Positions 21,251 to 34,204 of a stretch of 64,000 nt of DNA are shown here, piece by piece (the first letter of the stretch is position 1; every line of letters starts with the position of its first letter). A model generated the notes under the pieces. It was not told where the DNA came from. It saw only the letters and a program-made list of their open reading frames with translations, and did not search any database. The DNA comes from Telmatactis stephensoni. Its lineage: Eukaryota; Cnidaria; Anthozoa; Actiniaria; Isophelliidae. The stretch lies in the NCBI GenBank assembly GCA_029948255.1, contig JALIZF010001504.1, forward strand, positions 300,410 through 364,409, given 5' to 3'. The translations under genes were made by a program, and so were the position numbers.

Positions 21251-21516
21251 CTGTTAAAAAAGAGCCACAAACAATGCATTATTATTACAGTTTGAGGGGG
21301 CACCATTGAACTTTTTTGAGTGGCTGAGTAAAGATATATAAATATCCGGCAAATTTAGTATCCTGCTTGACCTGCTTGGTTCACATAGACACTGGCGGTC
21401 AAACATTGCATGACCACTGTTTTTGAAGCAGATAATGATGAGATTTGTCAGCTGTTTGAAACCCACTAATAACTATAGAACCCCTCTGATTTGCTCGATC
21501 CGTAGTTTGGCGGGCC

Positions 21517-22775
21517 GGGGGGGGGGGGGGGGGGGGGGGACTCCATTGTAAAAGGATCGGGTATGCTCGTCGTATCTCTTAGGGGTAAAAATCAGCGATT
21601 TGGTATCTTTTAGGGTGTTAAAATTGAAGTTTAGAGTTTTAGCATTTCCTGGTCTCTCTTAGGGTATCAAAAGAGTTCATCGCTTATTATCTTATTCTCA
21701 AATGGAAGAAGTTTGCCCAGCAAAAGCGTGTTGACCGTTCATTTTTATGTTCATTAGCTTGTTATCGCTGGTATCTCTTAGGGGTTAAAAATCGTCCAGC
21801 CACGCCTTTCTTAAAAGACTTCCGGTATTCAATGATATTCAGATATGGTCCACTCAAAACAATCTGTTTCTTAACGATGGTAAAACTGAGGTTATTCACA
21901 TTTCCTCAAAATTCCGTTCAGCATCTCTACTCGCTGGTATCAGCGTTGGTGGCTACAGCATTGCTCCAGTCGCCGAAGTACGTAACTTGGGCGTCACCTT
22001 TGACAAGAATCTGTGTATGGATACACACGTCACCAACATCTGTAAGAGTGCTTTTCTGGCCATTAGAGATATTGGTCGAATTAGGCGTTACCTCGATCAG
22101 TCTACGACAGAACGTCTTGTACACGCCTTCGTTTCATCGCGCCTGGATTACTGTAACAGTATTCTTCTTGGTCTTCCTGCCTATCTCATCGACCGGCTGC
22201 AGAAAGTACAGAACACCGCCGCAAGGCTCGTCTCCCGATCTAAACGCTCTGACAGTGTTACACCAATCCTTAAGAAATTACACTGGCTCCTTGTTTCTGA
22301 AAGAATCGAATTCAAAATCCTCCTTTTAACGTACAAGTGCCTTCATAGACTCGCCCCAAAGTACCTTTCTGATCTTCTCAAGCCGTATAAGCCAAGCCGT
22401 TTACTGCGTTCCTCTTCAAAGCTTCTTCTCGAAGTACCAGGTTCAAGAACTTCTACCTTTGGCAAAAAATCCTTTTCACTGGCTGCACCTTCCCTTTGGA
22501 ACAATCTACCGGACACTGTGAAACATGCTATCTCTCTGGCTTCCTTTAAATCTCAACTGAAAACATTCCTGTTTATCAGGAACGCATAATCTAATGGTAT
22601 TTTGTTAACTGAACTTCAAGAATCTGTAATTCTATCTGGCCTAATGTAAAGAGCATCGAGACTTTTGTTTGATGCGCTATGAAGAACCATTTATTATTAT
22701 TATTATTATCTTTTAGGGCTAATTTTTAAAATTTCCGACGAGCATACCCGCGATCCTTTCACAATGGAGTCCCCC
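21517..22775. mobile_element. Poly-G foldback family (copy b), split by a LINE
   Basis: The left end is 23 G then ACTCCATTGTAAAAGGATC; the right end is GATCCTTTCACAATGGAGT then CCCCC. Inner arms GGGTATGCTCGTCG and CCGACGAGCATACCC pair. Internal motifs TATCTCTTAGGGG, TATCTTTTAGGG, TCTCTCTTAGGG, TATCTCTTAGGGG and a fifth, (GGTAT)CTTTTAGGG, which is cut by the LINE. Flanking direct repeats are GTTTGGCGGG (21505-21514) and GTTTGGAGGG (22780-22789). Without the LINE the element would be about 380 bp, as in the copy at 28800. Confidence 0.8.
21828..22707 (+). mobile_element. 5'-truncated LINE (CR1/L2/jockey-like RT C-terminus) nested in a foldback element
   Basis: One frame stays open from 21828 to the stop at 22589 (253 codons). 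It starts inside the RT thumb (WSTQNNLFLNDGKTEVI) and continues through LGVTFDKNL, HAFVSSRLDYCNSILLGLP, LQKVQNTAARLV, ILKKLHWLLVSERIEFKILL and FSLAAPSLWNNLPDTV, the standard C-terminal order of CR1/L2-like ORF2 proteins. It ends in a (TTA)n tail at 22690-22707. It interrupts the poly-G element between GGTAT and CTTTTAGGG. The catalytic YADD part is missing, so it is dead. The intact frame indicates a fairly recent insertion. Confidence 0.9.
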
Positions 22776-22789
22776 ACGGGTTTGGAGGG

Positions 22790-23487
22790 ATTGGACGGAC
22801 CGCGCCGTGCCGTGACCATGTCAGTGCCGTGTTGTCTATAAAAACATATTCGAAATTCTTGCCGTGACCGTGTGGTGCCGTTTTCGAAATACAAAATCTA
22901 CTCTAAAGTAATTACTACTCAATTTTTCTCAGTAACTATTCAAACAGTGAGCTGACAGATCAGATATCAAAGACTAGAAGACAAAAGGTCATTCGATCAT
23001 GCCACTGGGCTAGACAGGAAAATTATACTAGCTGTTTGAATCAATGTGTTCAACTTTCACTTTCTTCAAGGATTAGGAATAATCTAAATCAGTTGCGATA
23101 TAACCAGTCTAGCTAAAAAAAGTCTAGCTATCGAACGTTTTGGATGGATAATGTATGAGTTATGGTCAAAGGTAGACCTTAGTGTTATTTGCAAGCTACA
23201 TACTTCGAGTCAATTCTCGACCATCCTCATTGTCAGGAACCAAGTCAAGATTGGATACAATGTGCAATGGTGGGACACACTTTGATGGGCTACATAAAGT
23301 ACATGCCGATACTTTCTGCCTTACCTTAGGATCTAACGGCCTTGAATTATCCTTGAGCAACTCGATCGTACGATTAGTTTACTGACTTGGTCTTTGTAAA
23401 TAGCTCACTTGATGCCAACCTCACGTGAGCACGAATCGTTTGTCAATCGTATGATTTTCCGGTGAACCGAATGGGGAATTCCCGGCT
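22790..23487. other. Gene-free stretch
   Basis: No exon, RNA gene or transposon end that I can support. Confidence 0.4.
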
Positions 23488-23506
23488 GACAGGAAGTCTG
23501 GCTCCC

Positions 23507-23898
23507 GGGGGGGGGGACTCCGATCGTAAATGGACGGGGATGCTTGTCGTACCTTTTAGGGGCCAAAATCTGCAATCTGGTACCTTTTAGGGTATCTCAG
23601 ACTTACGTGGACTACCAAAGACATAGCTGGTACCTTTTAGGGACTGTTTTGGGGTAAATAAACTACCTAAAATAAGCATGAAAGGGACTTTTTCGATGAT
23701 CTGAATTGAATCTTCAAAGCACATTGATAACAATGTGTTTCATTACTTTAATTCTTTATTGTTTTTGAATTGGTACCTTTTAAGGGTAGAAATGAATTGT
23801 TGCCACTCCCATTCAGATACCTTTTAGGGGTCATTATTAAAATTTCCGACGAGCATCCCCGTCCTCATATAAAAGGAGTCACCCCCCCCCCCCCCCCC
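23507..23898. mobile_element. Poly-G foldback family, subfamily B (copy d), with 16-bp direct repeats
   Basis: Ten G then ACTCCGATCGTAAATGGACG at the left, and GGAGTC followed by a run of A and 17 C at the right. Five copies of the motif GTACCTTTTAGGG (or variants) lie inside. The 16-mer GACAGGAAGTCTGGCT flanks both ends (23488-23503 and 23901-23916), separated from the element by CCC or GG. No coding capacity. Confidence 0.85.
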
Positions 23899-23916
23899 GG
23901 GACAGGAAGTCTGGCT

Positions 23917-24389
23917 GTTGGTTTAGTCTCTTGTTATTTCTAGGAAACGCAGCGCTGAGACATCAATCAATTTATTTCTAAGTGAAAATAAAGCGCTGAG
24001 AGTTGAAACAATTCTTTTTTTAAAGACCGAGGATTTTTTGGAAACTTTTCAAATTCGTATCATTTTTAAGAAGTGTTTGCTGAAACCGATTAGATGATAC
24101 TGGGATGGATTTTAACAAAAATGTCAAAAGAAATATGACTCTTTTTCAAACTAAAATTAATTGTTACTTAAACCCTGTAGTTTATTTTCATCTTTAATAA
24201 ACCGAGTTTTCGACTTTAGCGGTCATTATCGGGGTTACAGTTACCCTGGATACCAGAGGGGCTTGTCGTCTTTTGTGGGAGTTAAACGAGCCGCGAAGAC
24301 ACAAGAAAGTGACGATGGTCGAGTCGCGAGAAACTCCTCAAACCTCTGGGACCCAGGATAGTTACAGTTTGAACTGACAATTTTAATTT
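23917..24389. other. Gene-free stretch downstream of MSTO1
   Basis: It includes the presumed MSTO1 3' UTR (minus strand). No separate element recognised. Confidence 0.4.
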
Positions 24390-27215
24390 CTATTGCTGAT
24401 AGTTGCTAGCCAAAGACTCAAGATTCTCAAGTACATTCATAAAACTCTCATATTCAATACCACTCTCAAGAAAAGAGTTATATTTCTTGATGTCTACTTG
24501 TCTCGAGATCTTCACCAGTGACTCTATCATTTTGCCAACAGATACTGATGTCCCAAGACTTGCTAACATATTGACCCATTCAACAATTGTCATAGAATCT
24601 CGATGATAGCCTGTTTCCACCATTCCGGTTTTTGTTACAGACGAAGAAAAAAAGTTAGGGTAAGGAGGCGAGACTTTACATGGTTGTTCAACCAACCAAG
24701 CAGCATTAACTCCTAAAGGGTTACTGGTTTGGCAAAAAGCATTCAGCATTTCCAAGCTAGAGTGACACCTATCAATCAAGCTTTTGGGCTTTTTTGTAGG
24801 CTGTTCCAATTCTGTCATCTGTTCATTTGGTGTGTCACCTTTGAGGACAGCAACTTGTGACATCAATTGGTTGACTTGTGGTACATTTGGAGTAAGAGAC
24901 ACAAGCAAATTACTGTTCTTAGAGTTTAAAGCTGAGTTTAGTAAATATCTGAGTGGTTTATTAGAGGCCACTGGAAGAGGGAAGCTGCATGAAGCGCTAG
25001 TGATCTTCCTTCCACCAAAAGTCAGTGCATTTGCAATGTCATCCATGTTGCATTTTAAAGGTGTATCAATGCGGTATGGAGTGGTTAAAGCATCAATAGT
25101 TGATGCCAAGACAGCACTTGTGTGGTAGGCTAGATGAGACTATGAAAATAGGACAAAAAGAAACAAGAACATTAATTCTTTCATATGTGATATAAGAGTT
25201 GTAAACGTCACAGATGGCAAGGCTGTTCACTCATGGGTGACATGGGTGGCGTAGTGGTTAAGCCACTCCCCTCTCACCGCTGTGGTCTGGGTTCGAGTCT
25301 TGGCTCAGGCACTGGATCATATGTGAGTTGAGTTTGTTTGATGTGTTGTTCTCTCCCTTGCCCCCCAATGAGGTTTTTCTCCGGGTTCTTCAGGTTTCCT
25401 CCCTCCGTAAAAATCAACATGTCGAGTTGAGTGTTTGTATGCTGTAAATATTGAATGTAGTGGTAGTGTGTGTGAGTGACAGCAGGCACACATCAGCCCA
25501 ATGACTGCCAATTAGCCAAGCCTGATTAAACAAATAAAGCATTTATATATTTGTGACCCTTAACCTTTGTTCCCCAAGTTCTCTTCCTTGACATACTGAG
25601 CACATTCACCAAAAGTGTACTGAGTTTAATGGTAGTGAGTCTTGAGAGATTTTTACTGGAAAGCTTTTGTAGGGGCTGGTCATTATTTACAGGGGTGGTG
25701 TTGGGTGGGGGGCTGGTGTAATTAAAGGGGGCACATATTTCTGTATATATAATGTTATATGTCAGGGGTCCAATATATGTGTATGTGAGAAAGGGGGCAC
25801 AAGCAAAAGATGAGCATTACATTTTTCATTTGCTCGAGCATTCCCCCTCCCTGTATTAATGACTGGTTCCCAAAAGTGTGAATATTTGAAAATATTTCAT
25901 AAAGGGTTTGTGCTGATATGAAGGAGAATTCAAGGAGTGTTCAAGAACCCAAAAATGAATTTTCAATGAGTACTGTTAGCTGAATTTACAGGGCTATGCT
26001 TTTTTCTTTTGTTTCTATTGTTTTCTTCTTTTTCTGTTGAAATACTTGGATTTATTGTATATCAATTCCCTCCTTTAATAATAGTAAATTTCTAAACTTC
26101 CAACCATTTTCAAGTCCTATTCTTTGCCTCCAAAGTATAAATTCAAGGAGTTTTCAAGGAGTTTGAAGAGAATTTCTAAAATTCAATGGCCCTTCAAGTG
26201 TCCTTGAAAACCTAAATGAAATTCAAGGCATTTTCAAGGACTTTATGCACAATTCCTTTTCACACTTCCTTCTTTCCTCATTTCTCTCTACCTCCCTCCC
26301 TCTTTCCTTTCTTTCCTTTCTTTCTTCCTTTCTATTCCATGATCCACTTCCTTACACCAACTTACATGTGCTGACATGCATTTGGTAAACATTTTTACAT
26401 TACATTTACCTTGTAAGTCAAATTTGGAAATATTGTTGGGCTTCCTGTCTTAAACCATCCTTGTTGAGCCAGTGATAGTGGTGTAAATACACTACTGAAT
26501 TCACTGAGCTGATTATAGCTTAGTGCTATATTCAACAGCCTATGGGCAGTTTTACTATCGGTACTTCCAGGAAATGCTGAAGGAAGACAACCAAATGTTG
26601 TAATAGACTTAGAGCTGTATTCATCTGCCAAGTCTTCAATTACTTGAGAAGACAACCCTGCAAAGCCATCATGCACATCTGTAAGAATCTAAAATTAAGA
26701 GAAACAGATCTCATATAAAACTTTATTAATTAATCTGGTTTTAAATTTACACATAAGTATAAGCACCGGCAATTTCTATCAACTTAGTAATGTACTGCTC
26801 ATTAGCGGTGCCTGTCTTTTCTCACATGCACAAGCAACATGCACAGACTCAGTAATGTATTGCTCATTAGCAGTGCTTGTCTTTTCTCACACAAGCAACA
26901 TACACAGACTCAGTAATGTATTGCTCATTAGCAGTGCTTGTCTTTTCTCACACAAGCAACATACACAGACTCAGTAATGTACTGCTCATTAACAGTGCTT
27001 GTCTTCTCTCACACAAGCAACATGCACAGACTCAGTAATGTACTGCTCATTAGCAGTGCTTGTCTTTTCTCACACAAGTAACATACACACACTCAGTAAT
27101 GTACTGCTCATGCTCATACTTGTCTTTTATTTAACAAGTAGTAACAGTCTTAGAAATGAACAGCTTAAAATATTTATTTGTGGATTGTGTTGATAACTGT
27201 TAATGATTATGTTGC

Positions 27216-27246
<31 letters not shown>

Positions 27247-27983
27247 AAAAATGATTGTCAATCTCTGAAAGTTTAGTCATGCCTCTCCCAATAAATCTAG
27301 AAGTTTAGGCCTTTGTCTATCACAAATACCTGAAATCCTTGTAGCTGATCACACTCTTCTGCAAAAAAGTGTAAATTATCTTCAAAATCGTCTTTAAAGT
27401 CCTTATCAGTATAAAGACTCTGGCCATATCCAAATACATCAAACGCAAAATAATCAGCATTGTGTGAATATTCATTGATTATATTAACGCTTTTTGGGTG
27501 ATATTGAGTTCCAACAAAATCAGACCACACAGAGACGTAGTCATCCAAATTATACCATTTAGTGCGAGTCGAAGCTGTGGCTTGTTCTGACAGAGAACTT
27601 GCGTCCTTCGAAGTAGAAGTATTCTCAAAAATGTCATCATCGATGTCCATTTGAAATTCATTTTTCGGTTCTACGTTGGACTTATGCACTGATAATCCAC
27701 CTTCCCATTCCACGGATTTTGAAGAAGAGGAATATAGCGTGCCCTCTACGCTAAAGTTTCGAAGGCTTCCTTTCAAGTCAAACAACATCAAACGAGGAGT
27801 GTATGTTTCTTGTCCATCCAACGTTCTCCCGACACGAAATAAACAATCATGGTTGACCTCTGCCTTTTTAGTATCTCTAGGATCGTAGCTAAAGAGAGAT
27901 TCCTGGATATTCCAAAAATGTGTCCCTACAAAGTTTGAATAATGTCCGAACTGCAGCGAAATTATTTCACGTGCAGCCGCCAT
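24390..27983 (-). CDS. MSTO1: Misato homologue (mitochondrial distribution and morphology regulator), three exons
   Basis: Exon 1 is 27983-27330, exon 2 is 26688-26410 and exon 3 is 25139-24390. All junctions are phase 0 with GT...AG, and the product is 560 residues (human about 570). The start MAAAREIISLQFGHYSNFVG is the family's N-terminus; the upstream in-frame ATG at 28037 is not conserved. Exon 1 carries the Misato tubulin-like N-terminal segment (about 1-120) and an acidic, Ser-rich linker. Exons 1 and 2 join at QGFQ/ILTDVHDGFAG, matching the human order. Exon 3 has YHTSAVLASTIDALTTPYR, later CKVSPPYPNFFSS, and ends LESLASNYQQ. Misato is a tubulin/FtsZ-like protein at the outer mitochondrial membrane, needed for mitochondrial shape and fusion. 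The gene is head to head with TRIAP1. Introns contain a satellite, a MITE and a SINE. Confidence 0.94.
25232..25555 (+). mobile_element. tRNA-derived SINE in MSTO1 intron 2
   Basis: The tRNA-like head has an A box TGGCGTAGTGG (25247-25257) and a B box GGTTCGAGTC (25290-25299). A body follows with GATGTGTTGTTCTCTCCCTT, GGTTTTTCTCCGGGTTC and TCCCTCCGTAAAAATCAACA, then an AATAAAGC end near 25545. Orientation is opposite to MSTO1. The same body occurs at 39355 and, reversed, at 56960. The short protein frames on the minus strand here are not genes. Confidence 0.85.
25672..25871. mobile_element. GGGRCYGGNCATTATTTACA-ended MITE, copy 1
   Basis: GGGGCTGGTCATTATTTACA at the left is mirrored by TGTATTAATGACTGGTTCCC at the right. 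Inside are GGGGGGCTGGTG...GGGGGCACA and a matching CCCCCTCCC. A second copy is at 36098. No coding capacity. It lies in MSTO1 intron 2. Confidence 0.75.
26783..27130. repeat. 61-bp satellite, about six units, in MSTO1 intron 1
   Basis: The unit contains CAGACTCAGTAATGTACTGC, TCATTAGCAGTGCTTGTC and TTTTCTCACACAAGCAACAT. Units 2-5 are nearly identical and the outer ones degenerate. The same unit forms an array at 36291-36455 inside an intron of PIFO. A (GATGAT)n tract follows at 27217-27246. Confidence 0.9.
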
Positions 27984-30143
<2,160 letters not shown>

Positions 30144-32261
30144 CTATAGGAGAACTTGTATTATCAACATGTACTATGAAATACAGAGCAATGACAGATA
30201 GCACATAATTTCTTGCATTGTGGATTCTTTTTTGGACTGATACTTCATGGAAAAAAGGTCCCAGATTAAAGATGTTCTAAAGAACTTCCAAGATTTTAAC
30301 AAATAGATATTATATCTTCCTTATTCAAGATCTTCTTCTTCTTCACCAGCTGAAGTAACTTAGTCCAGTCCCAGACTCGCTCCAGGAGCGGCAAGAAAGA
30401 GAGACTGGGACTGGACTACAAGCTAACAAGTGACAATAAGAGAACTTGGAAATGCAGAACATGGCAAAAAGATGGGGTGAAATTTCTTGTATTATGGATT
30501 CTCTTTTTGGACTAATACTTCGTGGAAGAAAGGCCTGAGATTAAAGTCCTTTTCACACACAATCACTTTATATGAGAGATGGAATTCCCATGTCTACACA
30601 AGCAAATTTCATGACAAATGCTTTTGCCACATGCAATATGGTCAAATTTTCTCATCCGCATTAGCAAAAACATATTTGAGAAGATTTGTCATAGGAATTT
30701 TGCTCATGTAGAAAGACCTTAAAGATCTTGCAAAGAACTTCCAAGATTTCAGTAATATTTTCACTAGAATAATATCAGGAAAGTAAGTTTCTGCTAACAG
30801 CTTGAAACATTTTGATAAGATTTTATATTGGATCTTGGCAAGATGATTTTAAAGTTGATTAGTATAAAAGGAGCAGCAAAGAATAAGCAATGGAAAAAGA
30901 AACGGCACAAATTTTATATATATATATTTCATGTTCTGGCTATCACATAAAAAGTGAATGTAAATGAAGGCTAAATCTACAAATTTCGAAATAAATTTCA
31001 AAATGGATCTTTTGTTCTTCATTTTTGCATTGTGCACAAAAGGAAAAGACCGTTTTCAGGGTGAATGACAAACCTAAATTGTAACAGACTCTTTTTTTTC
31101 TATGTTTTTCGGAACTGACCCAGATTTGTGGTGATATGGCCTAAGCCTCAGCAAGTCCTTAAATTTCACAAGAAAATGAAAAGATAAAAGAAATGAAAAA
31201 AAAGATGAGAAAAACAAATCAAGTCCAAATGGCTGCTCAGTATTTTATATTTTTATTATGAATCATAAAATACTTAAGAAACAATATGGCAAAATGACAA
31301 ACAAAAAGCTTATTTGCTATTCGTTCCTTATAGCCATACTTCATGTTTACAAACAAGCAATTTTTAAATGCTCATGTGCCAACCATTTTCACAATTTCTT
31401 TTCACAAGTTGCTTTGTTTAACAGGCTTACGTCACACCAAGTAGACCCTGTAGTATATTTATTTTTGCCTTTTTCAATATGAGTAGATGCTTGTTGCTGT
31501 GATTGAATTTGTCCCCGCGACCTCCACGACACTACAACACGCTTTGATCGGCTATTTTGAATGACTTATCGTGCTTCGTGACAACTTAAAAAAGCAAAAG
31601 GACAAACCCTTGGGGATTGTTATATTTTTCACTTGTACCCTGAACAAGGCACCACAGGTAGTCATCCGTTCACGAAAAGGCCTTTTGTAAAAAACAGTAA
31701 AGGCGCCATTCACTTGAATGTGGTATTTTGTATAAAAGTTGTTTTGCAAACTCAGCTCAACCAACGCACAAGCGGTCCCTAATGAGCAAGTTTTGAACAG
31801 TATTCAATCGAAAGAAACGTTTAAGCTCCCGGCCGCGCTCATAAAGAGGCATAAACAACGTGAATACTCAACAATATAAAATTTCTATAATAAAGCTTAG
31901 ATATTTCAGTATGACGCATAATACGTCATAGCTGTGCATACGCTTTCTCACCACTGATCTCACCGAATAATTTTAGCGAGCTATTTTTCTGCGAACTTTC
32001 GCTTTTCAAGAACAAATGTTATTTTTAAATAGTCTTAAAACTGGTTTTGATTGGATAATCAATAAGCCTATTCTTTCATTTGATTGGTTACAAAGAAGAG
32101 AGATGAAGATCTCAGATGTGTTTTGTAACAATGCGGTTAACGGCGTTCGACACGATTTGTGGAGTACCCCTAGCAACCGAGAATATATTTTCTAAAGGGA
32201 GAAAAACTTTAAAATTTTTATAGGCGTCATTTTACCGTGGATTTTAAATACTCTTTAAAAG
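30144..32261. other. Gene-free stretch with a diverged direct duplication
   Basis: Segments at about 30205-30300 and 30480-30760 share ATTTCTTG, TTATGGATTCT, TTTTTGGACT, ATACTTC, TGGAA, AAAGG and AAGAACTTCCAAGATTT, so the TRIAP1 downstream region was duplicated once. The remainder is AT-rich with no supported exon. Confidence 0.45.
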
Positions 32262-33218
32262 ATGGCCAGCCAAATTTCTTTTACTGGGAAAAATATCCGA
32301 AGTTCACCAACCAAAGGAGAGCACATTCCGAAACTGAATTTGCAGATTGGTTCTCAAGAAAAATCAAAAGAAAATGAAAAATCTAACGGGAGTTTCCAAC
32401 ATTTTCCCGCCAGGCCGACTCAGCGTCCAAAATCTTTGAGAAAAAGCTCTGATTTACCTTCAAGACCATCAACAAGAGCTGGCTCATCGACAAATGTAGA
32501 AAATCGTTTATTACGAAGAGCGACAGATGAAGGTAAAAGTATTGTTAAAAATTCAGTCGGCGAAAAAGAACGGAAAACAAATTCTGCTAAAGTCTACGGT
32601 CTTAACGAGTATATAAGAAATTACGCCAATGCCAGAATTATTGGATCTGAAACAGAATCCGGAGAAATAATCCTTTTAGAACGAAGGAAACTCAAAAACA
32701 GAAAAAACGATTCAAAAATAAAGTTGAATTTTACCCCCGAAGTTATCAACGAGAGAAGCGAGGTTCACTTACTTTCCTATCCCGGACCGAACAGAAAAGA
32801 ATTATTCTCTTTTCCACTAAAAACAACCCAAAGAGCTCAACGAAAACTCAAACCACTCGGTATTATTGCTAAACATCGAGTATGCCTTCCACAAGTCGAC
32901 GAGAAAACTTTTTTCAGACCAGATATAAGCTATCTCCACAAAGCCAGAACAAGCGTCGAAGACGAAGACGTTTATTTCCAGTTCCCAAGCTCTACTACAC
33001 TTTGGGAAAAATACGTCCTGAGTTTGGTGTCAAAAAACACTGCGCAGTGGATAGCTAATCGATGCACTATTGGGGAACATAGAGACCGGTTAATTGAGTT
33101 TTTAGATGAAATGTACGAGGAGAATGAGCAGGACAGCGGCGCAGAAGGTGTTCGTAAATTGTTGGACAATAATGATGATTGTATTACAGTATCCAGAAAA
33201 GAGAACGAAAACAGTTAA
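32262..33218 (+). CDS. Uncharacterised 318-residue protein, single exon
   Basis: An intronless frame with a good start context (AAAAGATGG). Residues 1-110 are Ser/Lys/Arg rich and look disordered, with RPTQRPKSLRKSS and a Pro/Ser/Arg block. Residues 111-140 (VYGLNEYIRNYANARIIGSE) and 195-268 look ordered: a beta-like stretch IIAKHRVCLPQVDEKTFFRP, then an amphipathic helix LWEKYVLSLVSKNTAQWIA with ANRC. The C-terminus is acidic (EEN, DSGAEG). I do not recognise the family. Codon use and length argue for a real gene. It converges on PIFO, whose coding end is about 1 kb downstream on the other strand. A ciliary role would be a guess from the neighbour only. Confidence 0.72.
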   Translation: MASQISFTGKNIRSSPTKGEHIPKLNLQIGSQEKSKENEKSNGSFQHFPARPTQRPKSLRKSSDLPSRPSTRAGSSTNVENRLLRRATDEGKSIVKNSVGEKERKTNSAKVYGLNEYIRNYANARIIGSETESGEIILLERRKLKNRKNDSKIKLNFTPEVINERSEVHLLSYPGPNRKELFSFPLKTTQRAQRKLKPLGIIAKHRVCLPQVDEKTFFRPDISYLHKARTSVEDEDVYFQFPSSTTLWEKYVLSLVSKNTAQWIANRCTIGEHRDRLIEFLDEMYEENEQDSGAEGVRKLLDNNDDCITVSRKENENS

Positions 33219-34198
33219 AAATGGCAATTGAAACTGCTATCAATGAATATTCGATCCCGCAACCTATAGATACAGTTGCTACGTACATCCATAGTTAGTA
33301 GACAAGTCAAAACTGACACTTCATATTCAATTTTTGAAAACATTATGCTCTGATTGGTGCAACTACTGTTGTCGCAACAGTATAAGTGTTCCTCCGCGAG
33401 AAGTGTTAAAGTAGCACGAGGGATAGCCGAGTGCTTCTCAATGCTTCTCGGGTATTCTGATCAATCACCAAGTACTCTAAATCTGCACACAGCACAGCGG
33501 GCAAGTTTTCCACTTCTTTTATAAAATACATCAGTGTTTTCGTGTGCATTCCGCTGTATTTTCATTTACACTGACCAATCGAAAAGTACGCGCGCATGCT
33601 GTATGCAGAGTTCGCAGTATACGCGTTCTTCGGGCAATGAGAGCGCGCCTTCTATGATAGTTATTTTATAATATACTTCCAGTATTAAAAGGTACCCCTT
33701 TCATACACCTTAAGTGTTAAAAAGGTAGCCCTCTCGGCCGGCCGTACCTCCAACCCATTCAAACAACCCGCGCGTTGTAAAAGAACACTTAAACTGAACA
33801 AGTTTTTACATTTAAAGATCTGTATGCGGAACAGTAATTGATACAATAAAACACATTTTTCCATTCGGAAAGTTAGTCTCGTTTTTTTTCTGAGGCTCTT
33901 GGGAACTGACTGACACTGCTTTTTACATTTCACAGTAATACCAGACTTCAACGTTGAAAGAGAAAACATTTTTTACTATACATAATTAAATATACTATAA
34001 ATTCGCCATACATATTTACAAATCGTTTTAAGTGCAATTTTATAATTCAGTTTTTAAGTTACAATTTTAAAATTCAGTTTAAAATTACAATTTTAAAATT
34101 GTGATCTTTCATGAAATGTGGCCAACAGGCCCAGTGTTTTATGCTTCCAGCTTGTACTAGTTGGGGTTCAGTATGGTTTACAGATATGCAATCAGTTC
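33219..34198. other. Spacer between two convergent genes
   Basis: It holds the 3' ends of the 318-residue gene (+) and PIFO (-). The minus-strand frame at 33685-33969 lacks family signals and I reject it. Short ATTTTAAAATT-type repeats lie at 34035-34100. Confidence 0.45.
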
Positions 34199-34204
34199 TT
34201 TATT
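34199..34204 (-). terminator. Polyadenylation signal overlapping the PIFO stop codon
   Basis: On the minus strand the stop TAA is embedded in AATAAA. If used, the 3' UTR would be only 10-30 bases. Use is not shown by sequence. Confidence 0.35.

Noticed and set aside
23540..23860. TTTTAGGG motifs as telomere repeat
   Set aside because: The motifs are spaced 40-100 bases apart inside foldback elements, not tandem, and animals use TTAGGG.
25274..25511. Minus-strand frames with THTHYHYIQYL
   Set aside because: They fall inside the tRNA-derived SINE.
26783..27130. Regular 61-bp repeat considered as a CRISPR array
   Set aside because: The whole unit repeats with no unique spacers, and the DNA is animal nuclear; it is a satellite.
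27676..27888. Plus-strand frame over MSTO1 exon 1
   Set aside because: Shadow of the MSTO1 coding exon.
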